Source: Ceratodon purpureus (Eukaryota > Streptophyta > Bryopsida > Pseudoditrichales > Ditrichaceae). Taken from it: a DNA stretch of 64,000 nt. The first letter of the stretch is position 1; every line of letters starts with the position of its first letter. The translations under genes were made by a program, and so were the position numbers. The DNA is taken from contig CM026429.1 in the NCBI GenBank assembly GCA_014871385.1, positions 4,924,083 through 4,988,082 of the forward strand, read 5' to 3'. Shown here in pieces: positions 1 through 10,951 of this stretch. Below the pieces are notes generated by a model. It worked only from the letters and a program-made list of their open reading frames with translations, was not told where the DNA came from and ran no database searches.

Positions 1-3000
1 TGATTCATTGAGAGTGCCGCGGCTGAGGAGGCTATGAGCCTCCCATGAGGCTTGCGGCTCTCCAAATTTTTTTTAATTCATTTCATGCCAAGCAGCGTGG
101 TGTCTGCTTTCGGAGCAGACACCAGTGCCGCGACGACGCAGTGGCCCACGGCCGAGGAGGCTTGGGGCATGCGATTTTTTTTAATTCAGCAGCTTGATTC
201 ATTGAGAGTACCGCGGCTGAGGAGGCTATGAGCCTCCCATGAGGCTTGCGGCTCTCCGAATTTTTTTTAAGTCATTTCATGCCAAGCAGCCTCGTGTCTG
301 CTTTCGGAGCAGACACCAGTGCCGCGAGGACGCAGTGGCCCCCGGCCGAGGAGGCTTGAAGCCTCCCATGAGGCTTGGGGCATGCGATTTTTTTGAATTC
401 AGCAGCTTGATTCATTGAGAGTACCGCGGCTGAGGAGGCTAAAAGCCTCCCATGAGGCTTGCGGCTCTCCAAATTTTTTTTAAGTCATTTCATGCCAAGC
501 AGCCTGGTGTCTGCTTTCGGAGCAGACACCAGTGCCGCGAGGACGCAATTGCCCCCGGCCGAGGAGGCTTGAAGCCTCCGATGAGGCTTGGGGCATGCGA
601 TGTTTTTTAATTCAGCAGCTTGATTCATTGAGAGTGCCGCGGCTGAGGAGGCTATGAGCCTCCCATGAGGCTTGCGGCTCTCCAAATTTTTTTTAAGTCA
701 TTTCACGCCAAGCAGCCTGGTGTCTCCTTTCGGAGCAGACACCAGTGCCGCGACGACGCAGTGGCCCACGGCCGAGGAGGCTTGGGGCATGCGATTTTTT
801 TTAATTCAGCAGCTTGATTCATTGAGAGTACCGCGGCTGAGGAGGCTATGAGCCTCCCATGAGGCTTGCGGCTCTCCAAATTTTTTTTAAGTCATTTCAT
901 GCCAAGCAGCCTGGTGTCTGCTTTCGGAGCAGACACCAGTGCCGCGAGGACGCAGTTGCCCCCGGCCGAGGAGGCTTGAAGCCTGCCATGAGGCTTGGGG
1001 CATGCGATTTTTTTGAATTCAGCAGCTTGATTCATTGAGAGTGCCGCGGCTGAGGAGGCTATGAGCCTCCCATGAGGCTTGCGGCTCTCCAAATTTTTTT
1101 TAAGTCATTTCATGCCAAGCAGCCTGGTGTCTGCTTTCGGAGCAGACACCAGTGCCGCGAGGACGCAGTGGCCCCCGGCCGAGGAGGCTTGAAGCCTCCC
1201 ATGAGGCTTGGGGCATGCGATTTTTTTTAATTCAGCAGCTTGATTCATTGAGAGTGCCGCGGCTGAGGAGGCTATGAGCCTCCCATGAGGCTTGCGGCTC
1301 TCCAAATTTTTTTTAAGTCATTTCATGCCAAGCAGCCTGGTGTCTGCTTTCGGAGCAGACACCAGTGCCGCGAGGACGCAGTGGCCCCCGGCCGAGGAGG
1401 CTTGAAGCCTCCCATGAGGCTTGGGGCATGCGATTTTTTTTAATTCAGCAGCTTGATTCATTGAGAGTGCCGCGGCTGAGGAGGCTATGAGCCTCCCATG
1501 AGGCTTGCGGCTCTCCAAATTTTTTTTAATTCATTTCATGCCAAGCAGCGTGGTGTCTGCTTTCGGAGCAGACACCAGTGCCGCGACGACGCAGTGGCCC
1601 ACGGCCGAGGAGGCTTGGGGCATGCGTTTTTTTTTAATTCAGCAGCTTGATTCATTGAGAGTACCGCGGCTGAGGAGGCTATGAGCCTCCCATGAGGCTT
1701 GCGGCTCTCCGAATTTTTTTTAAGTCATTTCATGCCAAGCAGCCTGGTGTCTGCTTTCGGAGCAGACACCAGTGCCGCGAGGACGCAGTGGCCCCCGGCC
1801 GAGGAGGCTTGAAGCCTCCCATGAGGCTTGGGGCATGCGATTTTTTTTAATTCAGCAGCTTGATTCATTGAGAGTGCCGCGGCTGAGGAGGCTAAAAGCC
1901 TCCCATGAGGCTTGCGGCTCTCCAAATTTTTTTTAAGTCATTTCATGCCAAGCAGCCTGGTGTCTGCTTTCGGAGCAGACACCAGTGCCGCGAGGACGCA
2001 ATTGCCCCCGGCCGAGGAGGCTTGAAGCCTGCCATGAGGCTTGGGGCATGCGATTTTTTTGAATTCAGCAGCTTGATTCATTGAGAGTGCCGCGGCTGAG
2101 GAGGCTATGAGCCTCCCATGAGGCTTGCGGCTCTCCAAATTTTTTTTAAGTCATTTCATGCCAAGCAGCCTGGTGTCTGCTTTCGGAGCAGACACCAGTG
2201 CCGCGAGGACGCAGTGGCCCCCGGCCGAGGAGGCTTGAAGCCTCCCATGAGGCTTGGGGCATGCGATTTTTTTTAATTCAGCAGCTTGATTCATTGAGAG
2301 TGCCGCGGCTGAGGAGGCTATGAGCCTCCCATGAGGCTTGCGGCTCTCCAAATTTTTTTTAATTCATTTCATGCCAAGCAGCGTGGTGTCTGCTTTCGGA
2401 GCAGACACCAGTGCCGCGACGACGCAGTGGCCCACGGCCGAGGAGGCTTGGGGCATGCGATTTTTTTTAATTCAGCAGCTTGATTCATTGAGAGTACCGC
2501 GGCTGAGGAGGCTATGAGCCTCCCATGAGGCTTGCGGCTCTCCGAATTTTTTTTAAGTCATTTCATGCCAAGCAGCCTGGTGTCTGCTTTCGGAGCAGAC
2601 ACCAGTGCCGCGAGGACGCAGTGGCCCCCGGCCGAGGAGGCTTGAAGCCTCCCATGAGGCTTGGGGCATGCGATTTTTTTGAATTCAGCAGCTTGATTCA
2701 TTGAGAGTACCGCGGCTGAGGAGGCTAAAAGCCTCCCATGAGGCTTGCGGCTCTCCAAATTTTTTTTAAGTCATTTCATGCCAAGCAGCCTGGTGTCTGC
2801 TTTCGGAGCAGACACCAGTGCCGCGAGGACGCAATTGCCCCCGGCCGAGGAGGCTTGAAGCCTGCCATGAGGCTTGGGGCATGCGATTTTTTTGAATTCA
2901 GCAGCTTGATTCATTGAGAGTGCCGCGGCTGAGGAGGCTATGAGCCTCCCATGAGGCTTGCGGCTCTCCAAATTTTTTTTAAGTCATTTCATGCCAAGCA

Positions 3001-4745
3001 GCCTGGTGTCTGCTTTCGGAGCAGACACCAGTGCCGCGAGGACGCAGTGGCCCCCGGCCGAGGAGGCTTGAAGCCTCCCATGAGGCTTGGGGCATGCGAT
3101 TTTTTTTAATTCAGCAGCTTGATTCATTGAGAGTGCCGCGGCTGAGGAGGCTATGAGCCTCCCATGAGGCTTGCGGCTCTCCAAATTTTTTTTAAGTCAT
3201 TTCATGCCAAGCAGCCTGGTGTCTACTTTCGGAGCAGACACCAGTGCCGCGAGGACGCAGTGGCCCCCGGCCGAGGAGGCTTGAAGCCTCCCATGAGGCT
3301 TGGGGCATGCGATTTTTTTTAATTCAGCAGCTTGATTCATTGAGAGTGCCGCGGCTGAGGAGGCTATGAGCCTCCCATGAGGCTTGCGGCTCTCCAAATA
3401 TTTTTTAATTCATTTCATGCCAAGCAGCGTGGTGTCTGCTTTCGGAGCAGACACCAGTGCCGCGACGACGCAGTGGCCCACGGCCGAGGAGGCTTGGGGC
3501 ATGCGATTTTTTTTAATTCAGCAGCTTGATTCATTGAGAGTACCGCGGCTGAGGAGGCTATGAGCCTCCCATGAGGCTTGCGGCTCTCCGAATTTTTTTT
3601 AAGTCATTTCATGCCAAGCAGCCTGGTGTCTGCTTTCGGAGCAGACACCAGTGCCGCGAGGACGCAGTGGCCCCCGGCCGAGGAGGCTTGAAGCCTCCCA
3701 TGAGGCTTGGGGCATGCGATTTTTTTTAATTCAGCAGCTTGATTCATTGAGAGTGCCGCGGCTGAGGAGGCTATGAGCCTCCCATGAGGCTTGCGGCTCT
3801 CCAAATTTTTTTTAAGTCATTTCATGCCAAGCAGCCTGGTGTCTACTTTCGGAGCAGACACCAGTGCCGCGAGGACGCAGTGGCCCCCGGCCGAGGAGGC
3901 TTGAAGCCTCCCATGAGGCTTGGGGCATGCGATTTTTTTGAATTCAGCAGCTTGATTCATTGAGAGTACCGCGGCTGAGGAGGCTAAAAGCCTCCCATGA
4001 GGCTTGCGGCTCTCCAAATTTTTTTTAAGTCATTTCATGCCAAGCAGCCTGGTGTCTGCTTTCGGAGCAGACACCAGTGCCGCGAGGACGCAGTGGCCCC
4101 CGGCCGAGGAGGCTTGAAGCCTCCCATGAGGCTTGGGGCATGCGATTTTTTTTAATTCAGCAGCTTGATTCATTGAGAGTGCCGCGGCTGAGGAGGCTAT
4201 GAGCCTCCCATGAGGCTTGCGGCTCTCCAAATTTTTTTTAAGTCATTTCATGCCAAGCAGCCTGGTGTCTGCTTTCGGAGCAGACACCAGTGCCGCGAGG
4301 ACGCAGTGGCCCCCGGCCGAGGAGGCTTGAAGCCTCCCATGAGGCTTGGGGCATGCGATTTTTTTTAATTCAGCAGCTTGATTCATTGAGAGTGCCGCGG
4401 CTGAGGAGGCTATGAGCCTCCCATGAGGCTTGCGGCTCTCCAAATTTTTTTTAAGTCATTTCATGCCAAGCAGCCTGGTGTCTGCTTTCGGAGCAGACAC
4501 CAGTGCCGCGAGGACGCAGTGGCCCCCGGCCGAGGAGGCTTGAAGCCTCCCATGAGGCTTGGGGCATGCGATTTTTTTGAATTCAGCAGCTTGATTCATT
4601 GAGAGTGCCGCGGCTGAGGAGGCTATGAGCCTCCCATGAGGCTTGCGGCTCTCCAAATTTTTTTTAAGTCATTTCATGCCAAGCAGCCTGGTGTCTGCTT
4701 TCGGAGCAGACACCAGTGCCGCGAGGACGCAGTGGCCCCCGGCCT
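1..4745. repeat. Satellite array, 213-bp monomers with interspersed 194-bp variants
   Basis: About 22 head-to-tail monomers fill the first 4.7 kb. Most are 213 bp. Variants of 194 bp begin near 78, 698, 1531, 2364 and 3410; they lack a 19-bp piece (one GAGGCTT-type repeat arm) and carry the linked changes GCGTGG and GACGACG. Each monomer contains a perfect 10-bp inverted repeat (GGTGTCTGCT / AGCAGACACC, loop TTCGG), copies of the palindromic AGCCTC..GAGGCT motif and two T-rich blocks. Because 213 is 71 codons, each full monomer shows an identical-looking 66-codon open frame on the minus strand; I treat these as by-products of the repeat, not genes. The array starts before the window and stops abruptly at about 4745. 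Confidence 0.95.
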
Positions 4746-5275
4746 TACAATTGTTTTTTTAATTGCTTTTCTTCATTTTCATTTTTTTCTTTCGGGTTTA
4801 GTGACCTCTCCCCCCTGGTCACTCAAAATCCCTACTCCTCTTAACCTCCCTCACTCTCTCTGTCCCTGGTCTTCTCTCCTTCCTTGTCACTGCCCCTCTC
4901 TAACTCTCTTTCTCTCCATGTCCCTGTCTTGCTCCTTCTCGATGTCCCATTACTCTCTCGCCGTCACTCCCTGTCCATGCTCCATTCTCTCTGCCTCACT
5001 CTCCCTGTCCCTCCCGTTCTCTCTATCTCTTTGCTGTTCCCTCCCCCTATCTTTCTCCCTGTCCCGCCCCAACTCCCTATCCCTCTCTTTATTTAACCTC
5101 TCTCTTAACTAAGTTTTGCCTTGAAATCATTTTATTTTAATTATTGGATTCTATTTTGTTTAGGATGTTGTGCTTGTATAAATGTGTGATCATTTGTGCA
5201 TACAGATGAGAACCTATCTACAGGGGTGAGAATAATTTTAATCATTGACATTAGTGCATTTTTTATGAATTACAG
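4746..5275. other. Polypyrimidine tract and gene-5' flank
   Basis: From 4746 to about 5110 the plus strand is almost purely C and T (TCTCTCCCTGTCCCT-like runs), giving spurious open frames rich in Leu and Ser. The rest, to 5275, is AT-rich and ends in a good splice acceptor (TTACAG) for the next exon. No promoter or initiating exon could be recognised here, so the following gene may be cut or displaced by the satellite boundary. Confidence 0.6.
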
Positions 5276-8200
5276 GATACTTCTCAGCAGAACACGGGGA
5301 CCGAGAGTGAAAGCAAGGGACCTGAGGAGACAGAGGTATAGTTCCTGATGTTTTCATTTTTTAAATTCACATGTTCTATTATCCTAAATAATTGAAGTTG
5401 AGCATTTGAAAGTTCTTTCAAATGATTCGAAAACTCTAATTTCCTCATGTGCCTTGTACTTGTAGGTAGGCTCTGATGCTCCCGACATGTCAGTCAATTC
5501 TCCTATCTCTGTGATCAACCTTTCAGACCTGTCAGACCCAGAGGATGAGCGTCTTTGTACCTGTGATCTAGCCATTCCTTTAGGTGTAGACACTGGACCT
5601 TTCGAGGTCCAGTCACCCCAGTACATGCCTACTTCGCCTGTTTATGAGCCCACCTCTCCTGTGTACATGCCCACCTCTCCACGTCTTGGCTCACCGCCGT
5701 CTTCGCCTAATCCCCCAGTTTCACCTTTGGTGTTGAGGAGGCCAGCCCATGTAGTGTTTGCCCTTCCGGCAATACTGCCCAGCGCTTGCCGTCAGACCAG
5801 GCGATTTTGGAGGAGGCGCCATCATTGGAATAGTAGAGAGGCTAGACAGTACTATGGAAGGGCTCCTCGTAGAGTGGCACGGCCTTGATGCTTGGTGCCA
5901 TAGATGAAATTTGAGATGTTTTTTTTTACTCTTTCATTTATGAGAAAATCTCTAAGTGATTGGTAAATTCCATTTTTCAGTATCTACATTGTTAAGTTTG
6001 ATTGTTCATTTCTATTGCTTACGGCAGGTACCCGAGTTGACGCAAACACAGGACGTGTTGCCATCATCATCAAAGCCTTTGGACTTGAAAGACGCTGTTG
6101 AAGGGGAACTGCTTCATCGAACACAGCATAAAGTTGACTCGATCAACGTCATCAATGCCGTTCGTATTCAGCCCTTGAGGAAGTCTCGCCTGCTGGTCCC
6201 ATTGTGTAGAATGGTCGCAATGGCAAAAGTCAGACCTGTTGGCGAAATGGGCGTGCAACATCTGGAGAGGGAGTTCGTGAAGGGCTACAGAGATGGGGAC
6301 CGCGTGATGTATATTTCCATGTTCAACACTGAAGAGATGTCAATGGATGTCACGGAGGAAGTGAAGGCAAAGTGGAGCCCGTGCTGGCGCAGGGCTAACG
6401 AAGCCTTCGAAGCCGACCTCCAAGGTGACGAAGACCTCAATCAATTCAGTGGCAAAATGTTTTTTGTATGGGAAGGTAACCATCGCCTTTCAGCTTGGTT
6501 ACGGCACATCAACAAGCATCATGCCGACGACCCAGCTTGGCACATCTCCGTGCATTGCATCATATTGGACCCCCGTGGCCAAGTGGGCAATCTTCTCCAT
6601 GCCATGCACGACATCAACTGGTAGGAATTTTCGTGGAACAATTTTTCAATTTTGATTTCGGATCTTCCTTCTATTATGATGTGTTTTCTAAACTGTTTAT
6701 ATTGTCCACAGGTCTACTGAGAATGACCATGTGAAGAGTAATCTTCCAGCGAAGTTATTCCGCATCCGCTCTTTCGGTGTCATGAAGTTAGAAGAATTCA
6801 AAGATCTTCTAAGCCCAGAAGAGTTTGAAATCTGTGTGCAAAATAAACACGCAAAGGACCGATGGTTCACCTTGACAACAAAGGTTTTCATTGCGTTCCT
6901 ATACCGAGTAAGAATTTATACCATGACTCAGCAATTACATTCGTCTGATCCATATACTTTAAGTAATGCATTTCAAGTGGTTTGTACAATGATTTAAATA
7001 TATTGTATCTCCATGTACAGAGAGAGATTGCAGTCGCCTCGGATCAGGCCGCCAGAGCCTACAAGGAGAACACGCCAATAGACGATCAATCTGGATCTGG
7101 AGTGTGGGATGCGATGACGACAGCGTCAAACAACTATATCGAGGCCGTCAAAAAGAAGGACTTCACCAAGTACTTGGCCATTGCGAATCCCAAAAATGGT
7201 GACGACTTCCTTGCCGAGGTGAATCTTTAATCACTTCATCTTAAGCTATTTTGTTCTTATCTCCTATGATATCTTGATTTCATAATGCTAAGAGTTCTGT
7301 TCTAAATGCAGATTAACCGCCACTTCAGCGATCTCAACAAACCTGAGATGACATTGGACAAGCTGCAGAAGATTGTGCCGGCGGCAGTGGAACCCAAGTA
7401 CAAAGCTCGTTGGTTGAGGTGGTGGAACTCCTCTCCGACTTCAAGGCAGTCTTATAGGTTCACACCACCGGAGTTCAAGGAAGCTGACCTCGACCGTTGG
7501 CTAAACAGGGCTTCATTCTGGGCAGGGGTATGCTCCCTTATTTCCAGAACTGTACATGTCTTTGTCATTCTATCACTTTGATTGTCGTAGACTAATTTTG
7601 CTGACTGTCTCTTGTAGTTGGAAGAAGCGGTCATCCATGAGTTCGAGGACCTGTGTAAGGCGGAGGAGCTGGACATCAATTGGAATGCCTCCCCTGATGT
7701 TCAGCGACCAGGCGATTACGTGGAGAGCTGGCGTATTCTGCTTTGGGACAGAGCATTCCCGGCATTCCTTGGATCCAAGGCGAAGAAGACTTATGATAAG
7801 AAGTCGATTTTCACGAAATTCCCTGGAACGGCCGATGTTGTCAAGCGAGTCATCTACCGGTATGAATCTTTACTCAAACATGTGTGCATTTTGAATCCTG
7901 CATTTCGTCTCTCCCACATACTAAGTATTTCAAAATTGGCCCACATTAGGTACTTCAAGAGAGAGCTTCTTCCCAAAGGAGCCGTCACTGTCCACCAACT
8001 CCCGAAGTACTTTCCTTTATGGATCCAGAGAGGCACGGACGAGTGTATCTACTCTGCTCAGCAATTGAAGAGGTACAAAGCTCCCCACTTGGAGGCAGGA
8101 TGTTGGTATCTAGATTGCCTCCGTGGTTTTACAGTCGATTCTGAGGCCGATGTCAAATCATCACTTGATCTTCGAGCGCCAGTAGTCGAAGACTCCAACG

Positions 8201-10025
8201 ACGGTTCTGAAGAAGACGAAGAACATCAAAGTCAATCATCTGCACCTCAACCGAAGAAAGGGAGAGCTCGGCGACTGCGAACACTGGGTTCGAAGTCACA
8301 GACCTCACAAGATACTGGGGCTGAGTCTTCCTCACCAGGGAAGGAGACGGGCAACGCTTCTCCAACTGTAGACGTCCCAATGCCAACGTCGACCACAGCG
8401 AATGCGCCTTCATCCATTGGTGCTTCTGCGATCACGCGAAGTCTCATTGAGCAGAGGAAGGCCAAACTATATCCTCAACCAACTTCTTCCGCTGGAGCTT
8501 CGATTTCCACACATGTTTCCGTCTTCAACTCATCTATGGATTCCATGTTACGGTGAAATAGGAGACAGGAGAGAAAAGGTGGCGACCCGGATTGGATCAA
8601 GACTCAAGACTTCATTCGCAAGGTTTGTTCCTATATTTTGACATTTAATGGATTCTGCCACATCTACTCGCTATGTAGTTACTAACTCTCTTTTCTTGTT
8701 TCCTCAAGTTTGGAGCAGGCCGCGAAAACGAAGTTCCGGACCGGTGCAAACAAGAGAACCATCTGGGAGTCGACTTGATCATTGCCGACATCCCTGAGAA
8801 TCTTCCCGTCCCATCCGTTTCCGTTCCTCCCACGAGTATTCCGCCTTGGAACTCTCGCTACAGGGATTATTTGTACGACATCTTCCATTTTGCAGATGAA
8901 TTCCTGCAGAAAGATGGTGCCATCTGCCTCATCTACAACACTGATCAGAAGCTGGCTAAGGATATCGAGGAAGAAGCTGCTAGTGGTAACTACTTGCTCT
9001 TCAAGGACTGGTGGGGTGTCAATGTACTCGGCCTGACTTCTCCTACGAACCCCGAGAACTTGGTACTTTTCCTAAACATGCCCTTCTCTTTGCTTACTGA
9101 TAACCCTTCCGCTTCATTTTACTCACTACTTTTGCTTGACTGCAGACTATGCGATTCTGGATTCGCGTCTACGTTCGTAGTGGCAGTACTTTCTCCTTCC
9201 AGACGAAGAAGGAAGACCTGATACATGGGCTCCTCAACATTACCAAGAGTGATGCCATTTTCAACTTCACCGATGCGGAATCTCAGCTCATGAATGGGGA
9301 GGTGCCGTGGAGAGGCCCAAGGGAGAAATCCCCTGAGATGATGCAGAGCATCATTGAGGAGCTGTCCAAGCCCGGCGACATAGTTGTTGACTGGAATGCT
9401 GGGACAGGTAACTCTTCTTACATATCTCTGCTTCATTTTTCCTCTCGTTTTTTCCAAAGTTTCTCATTTCTTTGTTTCTCTTCGAGTTTCAGGGGCCTCC
9501 ATCAAGGCCGCCCAGGCTGTTGGTCGTTACATTCTCGCTTTTGAGGAGGACGAAGCCATATTCAACGCCCTTCTCAAACCATCAGCCATGGGTCCTCCTA
9601 AACATCCAAGGCCGGCAGCAGCAGGCGAAGCGCCTCCTAAGAGAGCAAGACCTGACAAGTGGTGTAAGTCTTCTATTCTTTTTTCAAATTATCCAATCAT
9701 TACTTCTCTTTCGAGCTCTACGTACTCTATCTAACCACAATCGGTTCTCTATTGCAGAGTAGTTTCAGCAACATCGCCACGTGGGCCAAGAGCAGTGTCC
9801 ACTCCATCGTGGCGTCTTCATTCCAGCCCGATTCAGCCTTTCATCCTTCCGGACTACGCAGAGGACTTAGCACAGGCGTTTCAATCTGGAGCCCTAACAT
9901 ATGTTCCTAGTCGGCCAACTACTTTTGATCCCAGGGCCCTTCTATTCGTCGATGACGAGGCGGTAGAAAAAGATTCAGAGTCATCTAGTTCTGAGAGTGA
10001 AAGTAGCGACTGTAGCATGTTGTGA
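5276..10025 (+). CDS. ParB-like / beta-class DNA methyltransferase-like fusion protein with CTD-like heptads (possibly broken)
   Basis: Exons with matching phases: 5276–5335, 5466–about 5750, 6028–6620, 6712–6907, 7021–7218, 7312–7527, 7618–7859, 7950–8622, 8709–9062, 9146–9407, 9493–9663, 9760–10025; roughly 1,170 codons. No ATG is visible before 5487, so 5' exons may be missing or translation may start there. The end of the second exon is uncertain. In order: heptads YMPTSPV/YEPTSPV; a ParB-type region with the motif GNHRLSAWL (about 6475–6510); a helical middle; a low-complexity acidic and Ser-rich linker; then a methyltransferase-like part with a motif-IV-like LIIADIPEN (about 8780) followed by a motif-I-like VVDWNAGTG (about 9380–9410). 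The order IV before I fits beta-class N6/N4 amino methyltransferases. Motif IV lacks the usual PP[YFW] or LPY, so catalysis is doubtful. An in-frame TGA at 8554–8556 divides the two halves. An acidic Ser-rich tail ends the protein. Known of the families: phages and bacteria carry ParB–methyltransferase fusions. Function in a plant is not known to me. Confidence 0.6.
5622..5690 (+). repeat. RNA polymerase II CTD-like heptads within the coding exon
   Basis: Three consecutive units read YMPTSPV, YEPTSPV and YMPTSPR, followed by looser SPPSSP and PPVSP motifs. They match the Y-x-P-T-S-P-x pattern of the Rpb1 tail. The DNA itself is also repetitive (TAC/TAT ATG/GAG CC ACC TCT CC). This part is seen directly in the frame of the second recognisable exon. 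Confidence 0.75.
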
Positions 10026-10588
10026 GTTTGAAGGAGGCTTCGGTCTATTGTTGTTTTCATTTGCTTTGATTTGATTTAATTAGAGTTCTTTGGGTAATCC
10101 TTCGTCTACTCTACTACCCTAAACCTAAACTTTTTATGATTCTCATTTCCATTTTGTCTCCGTGTTTGTAAAGGATGAAATGTCACAACTGTAATGCTCT
10201 AAATATAATATGAAGAATGAAATGTTACAAAAGAAAGGCTCAAAAATAATATTGCGCTGTTATATATATTTTACTCATTCAAAATCCCACATTTCCATAG
10301 GCATGTTCCTCATCATTGTAACTTCCCTAAACCCATGACAAATCTAAAGGAATGTATGCATGACGTCATCATGACATCAGCCCTAATTTGTATCTTAGAG
10401 AACAAACGTAATAAATTCTTACCAGAGATAACCTTAATTTCCACGGTAATATACTCTTTTTCTAAAAAAAGTGTCAAAATTAAGCCTTAATTTAGTAATT
10501 TTCCACGGTTATAGGGTCTACTTTGCTTTTGAAAATTTTCCTAATTGTCAATTCTGTGCTCTCCATTCTGCGCTCACCGCTCTCCGCT
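10026..10588. other. 3' flank, AT-rich, no gene
   Basis: AT-rich sequence after the stop codon at 10025, probably the 3' UTR and flank of the preceding gene. No LTR matching 17595–18309 is present. Near 10555–10610 there is a short run of CGCTCTCCGCT-like repeats at the point where the gypsy element begins. Confidence 0.5.
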
Positions 10589-10942
10589 CTACGCTCTCCG
10601 CTCACGTACGAACTTTCCCCGCTTCAGTGCCGTGTTGTCAGCAACCAACGCCTTGCAGCGGGCACGAGCCTCGGCACTCTGGAGTTCCAGGGTCTTGGTG
10701 CGGTCAGCTAGAATGGCTTTCTCCTTGGTCAGTGTGTCCACATGCTCCTGAGTCGCGGCTAGCTCGTGCTCTAGGTTCTTCACATGCTCTCGGAGGTTAT
10801 GCAGTGTTTGTGTCGTTTCCTCAGTTCGTTGGTGATGTTCCAGCTGAGGTGCGGCCAGACGTTTCTCGGCTTGGATCTGAGCTGCTTGGACGGCCTCGGT
10901 GGCTCTGCGCCGGATACGATCCTCAAATTCCTTGTGTGCCAC
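10589..10942 (-). CDS. Coiled-coil extension of the gypsy third ORF, beyond a UAG
   Basis: An open frame of about 117 codons in the same frame as pol, separated from it by one TAG (10952–10954) and four sense codons. It has no ATG of its own at the start (the first possible start is GTG), which supports its being a continuation rather than a separate gene. The sequence is charged and heptad-like (repeated EHELAATQEHVDTL-type stretches) and should form a coiled coil. It ends near the truncated edge of the element, so its true C-terminus may be lost. Confidence 0.6.
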   Translation of the reverse strand: MAHKEFEDRIRRRATEAVQAAQIQAEKRLAAPQLEHHQRTEETTQTLHNLREHVKNLEHELAATQEHVDTLTKEKAILADRTKTLELQSAEARARCKALVADNTALKRGKFVRERRA

Positions 10943-10951
10943 GGCTACGGA

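Noticed and set aside
272-4656. Seventeen near-identical 66-codon minus-strand open frames
   Set aside because: They repeat because the monomer is 71 codons long. The short monomers break the frame, and there is no sign of a gene start or splice pattern.
1-4745. CRISPR-like array
   Set aside because: The repeats are contiguous satellite monomers without unique spacers, in a eukaryotic genome.
4636-5112. A 158-codon frame rich in Ser and Leu
   Set aside because: It is the translation of the polypyrimidine tract and starts inside the satellite.
10026-10588. A second LTR for the gypsy element
   Set aside because: Read against 17595–18309, no shared start (TGTTATACTGGG), end or internal block was found.
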